This document shows positions 51,221 through 60,882 of a DNA stretch of 64,000 nucleotides, in pieces; the stretch's first letter is position 1; each line of letters starts with the position of its first letter. A model generated the notes under the pieces. The model worked only from the letters and a program-made list of their open reading frames with translations, was not told the origin of the DNA and ran no database searches. The stretch covers positions 1 through 64,000 of the forward strand of contig CAJJZS010000001.1 of the NCBI GenBank assembly GCA_905197685.1, read 5' to 3'. This DNA is from an uncultured Oscillospiraceae bacterium. Lineage in GTDB: Bacteria; Bacillota; Clostridia; Oscillospirales; Ruminococcaceae. The translations under genes and the position numbers were made by a program.

Positions 51221-53227
51221 ATGAAGAAGAAAATGACAAAGCTGACCGCTTTGCTGTTGGCAAGCATGATGCTGCTGACCGGCTGCGGCGGCTCGGAAGA
51301 ACCGAAGGAAAACGGTGAAACCGTACCGGGAGAAAGTGGAAGTAAAAAAGAGGAGAGCAAAGAAGCAAATTCCGATGAAAAAATTACGGATATTATTCTT
51401 CCGATGAGCGTAAGCCGTGAGTTGGAAACCTTTAATATCCTGTACGCTCAGAGAGCAGAGGACAGTGAGAACCTGACCAACTTGGTAGACGGTTTGCTGG
51501 AAGTAGATACAGAGGGTAAACTGGTTCCTTGTATCGCAGAAGAGTGGGGAACCGAGGATAAAGGTTTAACATGGACCTTTAAACTGCGTGACGGTGTAAA
51601 ATGGGTCAATGTAAACGGTGAAGAAATGGCAGATTGTACCGCGCAGGATTTTGCAACCGGTCTGGAATGGGTTTTAAACTTCCACAAAAACGATTCTGCC
51701 AACACCTCGATGCCTTTGGAAATGATTAAGGGCGCAAAAGAATATTACGAATACACCAAGACACTGAGCAAAGAAGAAGCATATGCGCTTAATGCAGACG
51801 AGGGTTCTAAATTCCGTGAGATGGTCGGTTTGGAAACACCAGACGATCATACCGTTGTTTACCACTGTCTGGCAGAAAAACCATACTTTGATTCTTTGGC
51901 AACCTACAACTGTCTGTATCCGGCTCCGAAAGAACTGATTGACCAGATGGGTGTTGAGGAATACAAAGCAATCAACAACGAAACCATGTGGTACAACGGC
52001 TGCTACACCATGACCGAATATTTACAGGGCAACGAAAAGGTGTACACCAAAAACCCGCTTTACTGGGATAAAGAATGTACTCTGTTCGATACCGCTACCT
52101 TTAAAATGGTAGAATCCGGCGACATCAGCTTCCAGCTGTATGAAAGCGGCGAGGTTGATTATGTTACATTAGGCGAAGCTCGTCTTAACACCATTGCAAA
52201 GAATCCGGAAGACCCGCTGTATCCGTACCTGGTACCGGACGCTCCGCAGAAGCGTTCTTTCCAGTTCCACTTTAACTATGATAAGATGAAAGAGGACGGC
52301 ACACCGGATACCAACTGGAACACCGCGATTGCAAACGAAGCATTCCGTAAAACCTGGTGGTACGGATTGGATTTGAGCAACTACTTTAAGAGATTTAACG
52401 CCATCAATCCGATGATTTGTGAAAACAACTTCTACACCATGAAAGGTCTTTGCTACACCAGCGACGGCACCGATTACACCGAACTGGTAAGAAAAGAACT
52501 GGGTCTGGCAGCAGAGAACGGAGAATCTCCGGTCAGAGTAGATAAAGAAAAGTTTGAACAGTACAAAAAGCAGGCAATCGAGGAACTGACCCCTCTGGGT
52601 GTTACCTTCCCGGTACAGGCAGATTACTACATTATTGCCTCCAGCCAGACTGCTTTGGACAGCGCAAACGTACTCAAACAGGTATTCAGCGACAGCTTTG
52701 GCGATGATTTTATTCAGCTGAATATTAAGACCTACATCAAGAGCTTGAATCAGGAAGTTGTTCAGGCGCACCTCCAGTCCTTTGTAAACAACGGTTGGGG
52801 CGCAGACTACGGCGACCCGCAGAACTTCCTCGGTCAGGAACTGTACGGTTATGACAATGCCGATTATTCCAAACATTACTCTTACATCAATGAAGTGGAA
52901 GAAACACCGGCAACCAAACAGCTGCTCGATACCTACAAAGAATACACAAGATTGGTAGAAGAAGCAAATAAAATTACCGATGACCTGGACGCTCGTTATG
53001 CAGCTTATGCAAAAGCAGAAGCATACTTGCTGGATAAAGTTCTGGTACTCCCTTGCGATTATGAAATCGGTTGGGCACTGAGCAAGATTGATAACGATAC
53101 CAAGATGAACGGTATGTTCGGTATTCAGAACAACAAGATGAAGAACTGGGATACCAAGAAGTCCGGCTACACTTCCGAAGAAAAAGGCGTAGCGGATCAG
53201 ATTGCGGCATTCGCAGCCCAGGAATAA
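51221..53227 (+). CDS. Oligopeptide-binding lipoprotein 4 (OppA/SBP_bac_5 type)
   Basis: 668 residues, lipobox MLLTGC with Cys22; the ATG follows AAAGGAG. Recent duplicate of copy 3, with differences concentrated in the central domain (PDAPQKRSFQFHFNY versus PDVASKHSYQYHFNY) and near the C-terminal lobe (LDKVLVLPCDYEIGW versus LDHALVLPVNYGIGW), places where family 5 receptors contact ligand. Expected role: peptide capture at the outer face of the membrane. Confidence 0.93.
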   Translation: MKKKMTKLTALLLASMMLLTGCGGSEEPKENGETVPGESGSKKEESKEANSDEKITDIILPMSVSRELETFNILYAQRAEDSENLTNLVDGLLEVDTEGKLVPCIAEEWGTEDKGLTWTFKLRDGVKWVNVNGEEMADCTAQDFATGLEWVLNFHKNDSANTSMPLEMIKGAKEYYEYTKTLSKEEAYALNADEGSKFREMVGLETPDDHTVVYHCLAEKPYFDSLATYNCLYPAPKELIDQMGVEEYKAINNETMWYNGCYTMTEYLQGNEKVYTKNPLYWDKECTLFDTATFKMVESGDISFQLYESGEVDYVTLGEARLNTIAKNPEDPLYPYLVPDAPQKRSFQFHFNYDKMKEDGTPDTNWNTAIANEAFRKTWWYGLDLSNYFKRFNAINPMICENNFYTMKGLCYTSDGTDYTELVRKELGLAAENGESPVRVDKEKFEQYKKQAIEELTPLGVTFPVQADYYIIASSQTALDSANVLKQVFSDSFGDDFIQLNIKTYIKSLNQEVVQAHLQSFVNNGWGADYGDPQNFLGQELYGYDNADYSKHYSYINEVEETPATKQLLDTYKEYTRLVEEANKITDDLDARYAAYAKAEAYLLDKVLVLPCDYEIGWALSKIDNDTKMNGMFGIQNNKMKNWDTKKSGYTSEEKGVADQIAAFAAQE

Positions 53228-53235
53228 ATAACAGC

Positions 53236-53267
53236 AAAAAACCGCCTGATTGTCAGGCGGTTTTTTT
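53236..53267 (+). terminator. Terminator of lipoprotein gene 4
   Basis: aaaaaccgcctga/tcaggcggttttt with TTT. Confidence 0.92.
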
Positions 53268-53460
53268 ATGCAGAAATTGCTGCTTATAATAAAGCAAATA
53301 CTGAATTTAATATAAAGATATTACGAAAACTTTAATGAGATAATGTTTTAAATGACAAATATTTTTTATAAAAATTGAATCGAAACACAACGATAATCGG
53401 CATAATGCTGACAATTTGGGGGCTAAAGTATCAATAATTATACAAAATAAATGGAACTGA

Positions 53461-53489
53461 TTGACATTATATTGTTCGTTTGATATAAT
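53461..53489 (+). promoter_or_regulatory. Promoter of lipoprotein gene 5
   Basis: Perfect TTGACA (53461-53466), 17 bp, TATAAT (53484-53489). Confidence 0.92.
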
Positions 53490-53565
53490 AATGCAAAAGT
53501 AAAGTAAATACATACAATGAAATCAAGAGGTTTGATTTATCATATATTTGAAGGGGGACTTATTG

Positions 53566-55581
53566 ATGAAAAGCAAATTATCCAAACTTCTTTCATTAAG
53601 TTTGGCAGCGGCGCTGGTATTAAGCGGCTGCGGCGGCAGCGGGGGAGCAGCTCCCGAGGAAAAGCCGGAAGCAGAAAATCAACCGACCGAGCAGAAGGAA
53701 GAAACCGGAAAAGAAGAATCGGAAAAAGAAAACGAGGACGAAATCAAAGATTTGGTTCTCTCCAAGGTAGCGAGCGCAGAGCTGGAAACCTTTAATATTC
53801 TGTATTCCGAAACATCGGCAAACGGTCAGTATCTGACCAATCTTTGGGACGGTTTGCTGGAGGTGGACAGCTACGGCAAGCTGGTTCCTGCAATCGCAGA
53901 AGAATGGGGAACCGAGGACGGCGGTTTGACCTGGAATTTCCATATTCGTGACGGCGTAAAATGGGTCGATGTAAACGGCGAAGAAAAAGCAGACTGCACC
54001 GCGCAGGATTTTGCAACCGGGCTGGAATGGGTTTTAAACTTCCATAAAAACGATTCTGCCAACACCAGTATGCCGATTGAGATGATTAAAGGTGCAGAAG
54101 AATATTACGAATATACCAAAGGTCTTTCTGCTCAGGAAGCGCAGGCGCTGAATGCGGGGGAAGGCTCTAAATTCCTGGAAATGGTGGGAATTGAGGTTGT
54201 CGATGCAAACACCTTAATCTATCATTGTATCGAAGCAAAACCGTATTTTGATACGGTAGGCGCATACGGCTGTCTCTATCCTCTGGCTCAGGGACTGGTT
54301 GACGAACTGGGTGTCGATGGAATTAAGTCGATGAACAACGAAAATATGTGGTACAACGGCTGCTACACCATGACCTCCTATATTCAGGGCAACGAAAAAG
54401 TGTTTACCAAAAATCCAAAATACTGGGATACCGAATGTAAACGCTTTGACACTGTTACCATGAAGATGGTAGAATCAAACGATGTTGCCTTCCAGCTTTA
54501 CCAAACAGGAGAGATTGATCATGTCGGCTTAACCGAAAGCAACCTGAAAACCATCAGCAGCAATCAGGACAACGAATATTATAATCAGTTGGTAGAGTGG
54601 CCGTTGGATTTCCGCTCCTATCAGATTCATTTTAACTACTTTAAAAACAAAGAGGACGGAACACCGGACACCACATGGAACACCGTTGTTGCAAATGAAG
54701 CCTTCCGTCTGGCATGGTACTACGGTTTGGATTTGACCCCGTCTTACAGCAGAACCAATGCAATCAACCCGATGAGCTGTGAGAATAATTTCTACACAAT
54801 GAAGGGATTGCTGCACACTTCGGATGGCACCGAATATACCGAATTGGTTCGCAAAGAACTGGGTTTGCCGGAATCTAATGGAGAAACGATGGTTCGCTTG
54901 GATGCAGAAAAGGCAAAACAGTATAAGGAACAGGCGATGAAGGAGCTGGGCGAACTGGGTATCACCTTCCCGGTAGAAGCGGATTACTATATCTCCGGCG
55001 GCAATCAGGCGGCGCAGGACAGCGCGACAGTTTTGCAGCAGGCGATTTCCGACAGCTTGGGCGACGATTTTGTCAAGCTCAATATCAAGACTTATATTTC
55101 CAGTTTGACCAAAGAGGTACATGACCCACAGCTTCAGTCCATCAATATTTCCGGTTGGAGCGCAGACTACGGTGACCCGCAGAACTACCTGGGACAAGAA
55201 ACTTACGGCAACACAACCGCATATTATTCCAGGACGGTATCGAACATCAATGATGTGCAGGAAGACGAAACCAACAAAGCGCTGTTGGACGCTTACCGCG
55301 AATATACCAGACTGGTTGATGAAGCAAATGCAATCTGTGATGATTTGGATGCGCGCTACGCTGCGTATGCAAAAGCAGAAGCATATCTGATTCAGCACGC
55401 GCTGACCATTCCGAACTACTATAACATCGGATGGACCTTGACAAAGGTAAATCCATACAGCAAGATGAAAGCGCTGTACGGTATCCAAAACGATAAAATG
55501 AAGAACTGGGAAACCAGCAAAGACGGTTATACCACCGAGGAAATGCAGAAAATTGCCGCGGAACATGAGAAAAACGCGTAA
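53566..55581 (+). CDS. Oligopeptide-binding lipoprotein 5 (OppA/SBP_bac_5 type)
   Basis: 671 residues, lipobox LVLSGC with Cys22; the ATG at 53566 follows AAGGGGG, and an in-frame ATG at 53548 lies before that site. The N-terminal motif is altered (KVASAELETFNILYSETSAN instead of ATRELETFNILYSQ) and the DPQNY block reads GWSADYGDPQNYLGQE. The linker is long and Glu-rich. One of the more divergent members, still with intact fold motifs. Confidence 0.93.
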   Translation: MKSKLSKLLSLSLAAALVLSGCGGSGGAAPEEKPEAENQPTEQKEETGKEESEKENEDEIKDLVLSKVASAELETFNILYSETSANGQYLTNLWDGLLEVDSYGKLVPAIAEEWGTEDGGLTWNFHIRDGVKWVDVNGEEKADCTAQDFATGLEWVLNFHKNDSANTSMPIEMIKGAEEYYEYTKGLSAQEAQALNAGEGSKFLEMVGIEVVDANTLIYHCIEAKPYFDTVGAYGCLYPLAQGLVDELGVDGIKSMNNENMWYNGCYTMTSYIQGNEKVFTKNPKYWDTECKRFDTVTMKMVESNDVAFQLYQTGEIDHVGLTESNLKTISSNQDNEYYNQLVEWPLDFRSYQIHFNYFKNKEDGTPDTTWNTVVANEAFRLAWYYGLDLTPSYSRTNAINPMSCENNFYTMKGLLHTSDGTEYTELVRKELGLPESNGETMVRLDAEKAKQYKEQAMKELGELGITFPVEADYYISGGNQAAQDSATVLQQAISDSLGDDFVKLNIKTYISSLTKEVHDPQLQSINISGWSADYGDPQNYLGQETYGNTTAYYSRTVSNINDVQEDETNKALLDAYREYTRLVDEANAICDDLDARYAAYAKAEAYLIQHALTIPNYYNIGWTLTKVNPYSKMKALYGIQNDKMKNWETSKDGYTTEEMQKIAAEHEKNA

Positions 55582-55607
55582 AGCATAGTGGATGTAGGTT
55601 TTACGAT

Positions 55608-55637
55608 AAAAAAGGAGGGCTTATGCCCTCCTTTTTT
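55608..55637 (+). terminator. Terminator of lipoprotein gene 5
   Basis: aaaaaaggagggc, TTAT loop, gccctcctttttt. Confidence 0.92.
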
Positions 55638-55765
55638 ATAAAGTAAATACTGAATATTTTAAAACACAATAAAATAAGGTGAAGAAAAAGAGAAGGCAAT
55701 TTTGGAAAAAATATACATAAAATCAGGATAATATTGTAATTTTATATAAAAAATAAGAAAATATC

Positions 55766-55794
55766 TTGACCTTCCTTTTTGGCTCTGCTATAAT
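55766..55794 (+). promoter_or_regulatory. Promoter of lipoprotein gene 6
   Basis: TTGACC (55766-55771), 17 bp, TATAAT (55789-55794). Confidence 0.9.
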
Positions 55795-55876
55795 AAAGCG
55801 GAAGTAAAAGTAAAGTGTATATTATACTTAATGTGAATTTTTTTAAGAAGTATTCAAATTTGAAGGAGGAATTGTA

Positions 55877-57877
55877 ATGAGAAAAACCTTATCCAAAGCC
55901 CTTGCATTGAGCTTGGCAGCCTCTCTTCTGTTAAGCGGCTGCGGCGGAACAGGAGAAAGCAAGGAAGAAACAAAAACCGAGCAGGAAGGCAAAGAGCCGG
56001 AAGCAAAAACCGAGGAAACCAAAGAAGAAGCAAAAGCGGAAGAAATTACCGATTTGGTACTTCCGGTGCTGGCAACCAGAGAACTGGAAACCTTTGATAT
56101 TTTGTACAGCCAGAGCTTTTCCGACTTTGAAAATCTGACCAATTTAACCGACCCGCTTTTGGAAGTAGATACTCACGGTAAACTGGTTCCGTGTATTGCC
56201 GACGAATGGGGAACCGAGGACAACGGTTTAAACTGGACCTTCCATATCCGCGAAGGGGTAAAATGGGTGGATGTCAATGCGCAGGAAAAGGCAGATGTTA
56301 CCTCTTACGATTTTGCAACCGGTATGGAGTGGGTTTTAAACTACCACAAAAACGATGCGTCCCACACCTCTCAGCCGATTGAGCTGATTGCAGGTGCAAA
56401 AGAATACTATGAATATACCAAAGGTCTGAGCAAAGAAGAGGCGTACGCGCTGACTGCGGACGAAAACTCCAAGTTCCAGGAAATGGTAGGAATCAAAACC
56501 CCGGACGCAAACACCATTGTTTATACTTGTACCGGTGAAAAGCCGTACTTCGACTCTCTGGCAACATGGGCAGGAATGTATCCGAGATCGCAGGCGATGG
56601 TGGACGAGCTGGGCGTAGACGGCGTAAAACAGATGAACAACGAAACCATGTGGTACAACGGCTGCTACACCATGACCTCCTATATTCAGGGCAACGAAAA
56701 GGTATACACCAAAAACCCGACCTATTGGGACAAGGACTGCAAGCTGTTTAACACCGTCACCATGAAAATGGTAGAATCTACCGATGTGGCATTCCAGCTC
56801 TACCAGAGCGGAGAGGTGGATTCGGTCGGCTTGAGCGAAAGCAACCTGAACACCATCTACAATGATGAAAACAACGAGTTCCATGACTATCTGGTAGAAA
56901 ATCTGCCGGATAAATATTCCTATCAGATTCGCTTTAACTACAACAAGAACAACGAGGACGGCACACCGGACGAAAACTGGAACAAAGCGGCGGCAAACGA
57001 AGCGTTCCGTTTGTCCTGGTACTACGGTCTGGATTTGACCAACTACTACAAACGCTCCAATCCGCTTTCTCCGCTGAGCTGTGAAAACGAATACTACTCG
57101 ATGAAAGGCTTCATTTACAACAGCGAGGGCGAGGATTACACCGAGCTGGTGCGCAAAGAGCTGGAACTGCCGGAACTCAACGGCGAAAAGATGGTTCGTT
57201 TGAGCGAAGAAAAAGCAAAACAGTATAAAGAACAGGCAATCGAAGAGCTGAGCGCAATCGGCGTTACCTTCCCGGTAGAGATGGATTACTACATCGCGGG
57301 CAGCAACCAGACCGCTTTGGACAGCGCAAACGTGCTGGCGCAGTGCTTCTCCGACAGCTTGGGCGACGATTATATTAAGGTAAACATCAAAACCTACATC
57401 AAGAGCAACACACAGGAAGTTCTGAATCCGAGATTGCAGTCCGCAACCTTTGGCTACGGCTGGGGCGCAGACTACGGTGACCCGCACAACTATCTGATTC
57501 AGGAAATCATCGGCAGCGACAACGCATACTACAACAACCACAGCAATATCAATACATTGGAAGAAAACGAATATAACAAAGATGTTCTGAATTGCTATCG
57601 TGAGTTTACAGACTTAGTTTATGCAGCAGACGCAATCGTTGACGATATGGACGCCCGTTATGAAGCATTTGCAAAAGCAGAAGCATACTTAATCGAGCAT
57701 GGTCTTGCAATCCCGCAGAGCTACGGCTCCGGCTGGTCGCTGACCAAAATCAATCCGTACAGCAAGATGAGAGCAATCTTCGGCTGCCAGAATGACAAGA
57801 TGAAAAACTGGGAAACCAACGCAAACGGTTACACCACCGAAGAGATGAAAGCAATCAAAGCGGAGTACGAAGCATAA
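55877..57877 (+). CDS. Oligopeptide-binding lipoprotein 6 (OppA/SBP_bac_5 type)
   Basis: 666 residues, lipobox LLLSGC with Cys22; AAGGAGG precedes the ATG. The most divergent copy: FDILYSQSFSDF at the N-terminus, TSQPIELIAGAKEYYEY where others have TSMPxEMIKGAK, GDPHNYLIQE, and ADVTSYDFATGMEW in place of the ADC-containing block, so it lacks one of the shared cysteines. The EYYSMKGFIYNSEGE region also differs. A different ligand range is plausible. Confidence 0.93.
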   Translation: MRKTLSKALALSLAASLLLSGCGGTGESKEETKTEQEGKEPEAKTEETKEEAKAEEITDLVLPVLATRELETFDILYSQSFSDFENLTNLTDPLLEVDTHGKLVPCIADEWGTEDNGLNWTFHIREGVKWVDVNAQEKADVTSYDFATGMEWVLNYHKNDASHTSQPIELIAGAKEYYEYTKGLSKEEAYALTADENSKFQEMVGIKTPDANTIVYTCTGEKPYFDSLATWAGMYPRSQAMVDELGVDGVKQMNNETMWYNGCYTMTSYIQGNEKVYTKNPTYWDKDCKLFNTVTMKMVESTDVAFQLYQSGEVDSVGLSESNLNTIYNDENNEFHDYLVENLPDKYSYQIRFNYNKNNEDGTPDENWNKAAANEAFRLSWYYGLDLTNYYKRSNPLSPLSCENEYYSMKGFIYNSEGEDYTELVRKELELPELNGEKMVRLSEEKAKQYKEQAIEELSAIGVTFPVEMDYYIAGSNQTALDSANVLAQCFSDSLGDDYIKVNIKTYIKSNTQEVLNPRLQSATFGYGWGADYGDPHNYLIQEIIGSDNAYYNNHSNINTLEENEYNKDVLNCYREFTDLVYAADAIVDDMDARYEAFAKAEAYLIEHGLAIPQSYGSGWSLTKINPYSKMRAIFGCQNDKMKNWETNANGYTTEEMKAIKAEYEA

Positions 57878-57919
57878 TTAAAATCAATCAATATCAATCA
57901 TAATCGGTCAAATTGTGTC

Positions 57920-57953
57920 AAAAAGCAGAGGGAATTTTCCCTCTGCTTTTTTA
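57920..57953 (+). terminator. Terminator of lipoprotein gene 6
   Basis: aaaaagcagaggg/ccctctgcttttt with TT. Confidence 0.92.
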
Positions 57954-58151
57954 TGAAAAAAGTAATGAAAAACAAAATATCATAAATAAAAATTTATAAA
58001 CAGCAAAGACGGAAAGTTATAATCATGAGAAAAAATGTAAAAAATATCAGTAAAAAAGATACAAAATTATGATAAAAAAATCATAGTTTAGTAAAATATA
58101 TAATAATTTACAATAAAAATTAAGTATTTTGTTGAAAAAATATCTGGTATA

Positions 58152-58180
58152 TTGACATTAAAACCGGCGTTTGATATGAT
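58152..58180 (+). promoter_or_regulatory. Promoter of lipoprotein gene 7
   Basis: TTGACA (58152-58157), 17 bp, TATGAT (58175-58180). The 57954-58151 stretch is AT-rich without other structure; the leader holds a GGGGTAGGCCCC mini-dyad near 58235. Confidence 0.88.
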
Positions 58181-58287
58181 AAACAAAAGAAAGAAAAACA
58201 GCATAAATTGGAATAATTTTACCTTGTGCATTTTGGGGTAGGCCCCCCTAAAAATAAGAACAGCAAGACAATGAAGGAGGATTTTTT

Positions 58288-60279
58288 ATGAAGAAAAGAA
58301 TGTTTGCTTTGATTGCGCTGGCTCTGGCAGCCTCTATGAGCTTTTCCGCCTGCTCGGGGCAGGAACAACAGCCGCCGGAACAAAACGGCGAGGAGAAGAA
58401 AACAGGGGAGCAGGAACAGGCAAAAGAAAGCGACTCCAAAGAAATAAAGGATCTTGTCATTCCGCGTGTGGCAACCAGAGAGCTGGAAACCTTTAATATC
58501 CTGTACAGCCAAATGGCAAAGGATTTTGAAAACCTGTGCAACGTGGTAGACCCTCTGCTGGAGCTTAATTCCTACGGGGAATTGGCGCCGTGTATCGCGG
58601 AAGAGTGGGGAACCGAGGACGGAGGATTAACCTGGACCTTTAAGCTGCGCGACGGTGTGAAGTGGGTTGATGTAAACGGAAAAGAAAAGGCGGACTGCAA
58701 CGCAAAAGACTTTGCGACCGGTTTGGAATGGGTGCTGAACTTCCACAAAAACGATTCCACCAACACCTCGATGCCGATTGAGATGATTAAGGGCGCAAAA
58801 GAATATTACGAGTACACCAAGACCCTTTCCAAAGAAGAGGCGTATGCGCTGACCGCAGGCGAAGGCTCGAAGTTTTTGGAGATGGTAGGTCTGGAAGTTC
58901 CTGATGAGCATACCGTAATCTACCACTGTATCGAAGAAAAGCCGTATTTTGATACCGTAGCAACCTATGCCTGCCTATACCCTCTGGCGCAGGGCATGGT
59001 GGACGAACTGGGCGTGGACGGCGTGCGCGGCATGAACAACGAAAATATGTGGTACAACGGCTGCTATACCATGACCTCTTACATACAGGGCAACGAAAAG
59101 GTATTTACCAAAAACCCGACCTACTGGGACAAAGACTGTAAGCTGTTTGATACCGTTACCGTTCGCATGGTGGAATCCAACGATGTGGCATTCCAGCTGT
59201 ATCAGTCGGGAGAACTGGATTATGTGGATTTGACCGAAAGCAACCTGAAAACCATCAGCCAGGATAAAAACCATGAATTTTATCCGTATCTGGTAGAAAA
59301 GCCTGCCGACAAATATTCCTACCAGATTCATTTTAATTTTGACAAGAAGAAGGAGGACGGTTCGGCAGACACCAACTGGAACACCGCAATCGCAAACGAA
59401 GCGTTCCGCCTGTCCTGGTACTACGGATTGGATTTGTCCGAGTATTACAAACGCTTTAACACCATCAATCCGATGAGCTGTGAAAACGAATGTTTCACCA
59501 TGAAGGGTCTGGTTTATACCTCGGACGGAACCGATTACACCGAGCTTGTGAAAAAAGAGCTGAATCTGCCCAAAGAGGACGGCAAGAAGATTGTTCGTTT
59601 AAACGAAGAAAAGGCGCAGCAGTACAAACAGCAGGCAATTGAGGAATTGACCGCGCTGGGCGTCAGCTTCCCGGTAGAGGTAGATTATTACATCGCAGCC
59701 AGCAACCAGGTAGCGTTGGACAGCGCAACCGTTTTCGGGCAGGCTCTTTCTGATAGTTTGGGCGACGATTATGTGAAACTCAACATCAAGACCTATGTTT
59801 CCAGTGAGCGTCAGGAAGTGTTTGACCCGAAACTGCACTCCATCACCATCAGAGGCTGGGGCGCGGACTACGGCGACCCGCAAAACTACCTGGGACAGGA
59901 AACCTACGGCTATGACAACGCATTTTATTCGCAGGACTACAACTATATTGTCGATGTAGAGGAAACGCCGGCAACCAAAGCCCTGTTGGACTGCTACAAA
60001 GAGTTTACCGAACTTGTAGAATATGCAAACACCATCTGCGACGATATGGACGCGCGGTATGAAGCGTATGCAAAAGCAGAAGCGTACCTGATTCAGCACG
60101 GTTTGGTTATTCCAAACTACTACAACGTTCCGTGGTGCCTGAGCAAAATTGACGTATACAGCAAGATGAACGCCATGTTCGGCAGCCAGAACGAAAAGAT
60201 GAAGAACTGGAACACCAATGCCGACGGTTACACCACCGAGGAGATGAAACAGGCAGCGGCAGAACACGTCAAAAAATAG
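58288..60279 (+). CDS. Oligopeptide-binding lipoprotein 7 (OppA/SBP_bac_5 type)
   Basis: 663 residues, lipobox SFSAC with Cys22 (Ala at -1 rather than Gly); AAGGAGG precedes the ATG. The linker is Gln/Glu-rich. Closest in the middle region to copy 2 (VEKPADKYSYQ, LKTIS, FYPYLVEKP). ENECFTMKGL replaces the ENNFYTMKGL of most copies. Fold motifs are intact, including GWGADYGDPQNYLGQE. Confidence 0.93.
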   Translation: MKKRMFALIALALAASMSFSACSGQEQQPPEQNGEEKKTGEQEQAKESDSKEIKDLVIPRVATRELETFNILYSQMAKDFENLCNVVDPLLELNSYGELAPCIAEEWGTEDGGLTWTFKLRDGVKWVDVNGKEKADCNAKDFATGLEWVLNFHKNDSTNTSMPIEMIKGAKEYYEYTKTLSKEEAYALTAGEGSKFLEMVGLEVPDEHTVIYHCIEEKPYFDTVATYACLYPLAQGMVDELGVDGVRGMNNENMWYNGCYTMTSYIQGNEKVFTKNPTYWDKDCKLFDTVTVRMVESNDVAFQLYQSGELDYVDLTESNLKTISQDKNHEFYPYLVEKPADKYSYQIHFNFDKKKEDGSADTNWNTAIANEAFRLSWYYGLDLSEYYKRFNTINPMSCENECFTMKGLVYTSDGTDYTELVKKELNLPKEDGKKIVRLNEEKAQQYKQQAIEELTALGVSFPVEVDYYIAASNQVALDSATVFGQALSDSLGDDYVKLNIKTYVSSERQEVFDPKLHSITIRGWGADYGDPQNYLGQETYGYDNAFYSQDYNYIVDVEETPATKALLDCYKEFTELVEYANTICDDMDARYEAYAKAEAYLIQHGLVIPNYYNVPWCLSKIDVYSKMNAMFGSQNEKMKNWNTNADGYTTEEMKQAAAEHVKK

Positions 60280-60385
60280 GGCGCGGTTTTTCGGAAAAGA
60301 AAGAAAAGGAAATTTTTTGAGATTTTCGGTCGGGAAAATTGCAGAAAATTGATAGTTTATTAACAATCTGAGCGAAACAAACGGA

Positions 60386-60450
60386 AAATCAGGCTTGCGG
60401 AAAGAAAGAGGAAATCTTTCGTTAAAATTTTACCGTAAGCCTGATTTGTT
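60386..60450 (+). terminator. Terminator of lipoprotein gene 7
   Basis: aaatcaggcttgcgg/ccgtaagcctgattt (60386-60400, 60433-60447) then GTTTTT. Confidence 0.85.
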
Positions 60451-60619
60451 TTTAAAATTATTTATAAATCCAAAAAATATGAACATTTTTTAAAAAGTTC
60501 ATATAGTAGTGAATATTTACAAAAAGGAAATAAGTTTTTTGATTTTTTTATACTTTATGCAAGTTGTATAGAAATATAGTATAAAAATATTGATATACAA
60601 TCAAAATAATTATAAGATA

Positions 60620-60648
60620 TTGACAATGGATTTTAGATTGGTTATAAT
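60620..60648 (+). promoter_or_regulatory. Promoter of lipoprotein gene 8
   Basis: Perfect TTGACA (60620-60625), 17 bp, TATAAT (60643-60648). Confidence 0.92.
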
Positions 60649-60655
60649 GGGGACA

Positions 60656-60882
60656 GTCAAATGTGAATAAGAAATTAACGCAGGGACGAACGAAAATCCG
60701 TACGGATTTATTTTTTATCAAACACAATATGTTTGATAAAACGAATGTTATCGGTACAGAAAGAATATCCTGTATCAAGGGCGGGACATATTTCGCCCAA
60801 AGAAAAAGAAGGGGGTATCGTCTTTCGTTATTTTCGGTAGTGGTTCACATTTAGAAAAACTCAGTTGAAGGAGACAAAGACC
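60656..60882 (+). promoter_or_regulatory. Long structured leader of lipoprotein gene 8
   Basis: This leader is about 225 nt against 70-110 nt for the other copies with their own promoter directly upstream. It contains AAATCCGTACGGATTT (60694-60709) followed by ATTTTTT, and a second dyad ttatcaaaca/tgtttgataa (60716-60738). The first could terminate weakly. No known riboswitch was recognised. Confidence 0.45.

Noticed and set aside
60663..60854. 63-codon frame (GTG start) in the leader of lipoprotein gene 8
   Set aside because: No ribosome site and no recognisable features; kept only as part of the structured leader.
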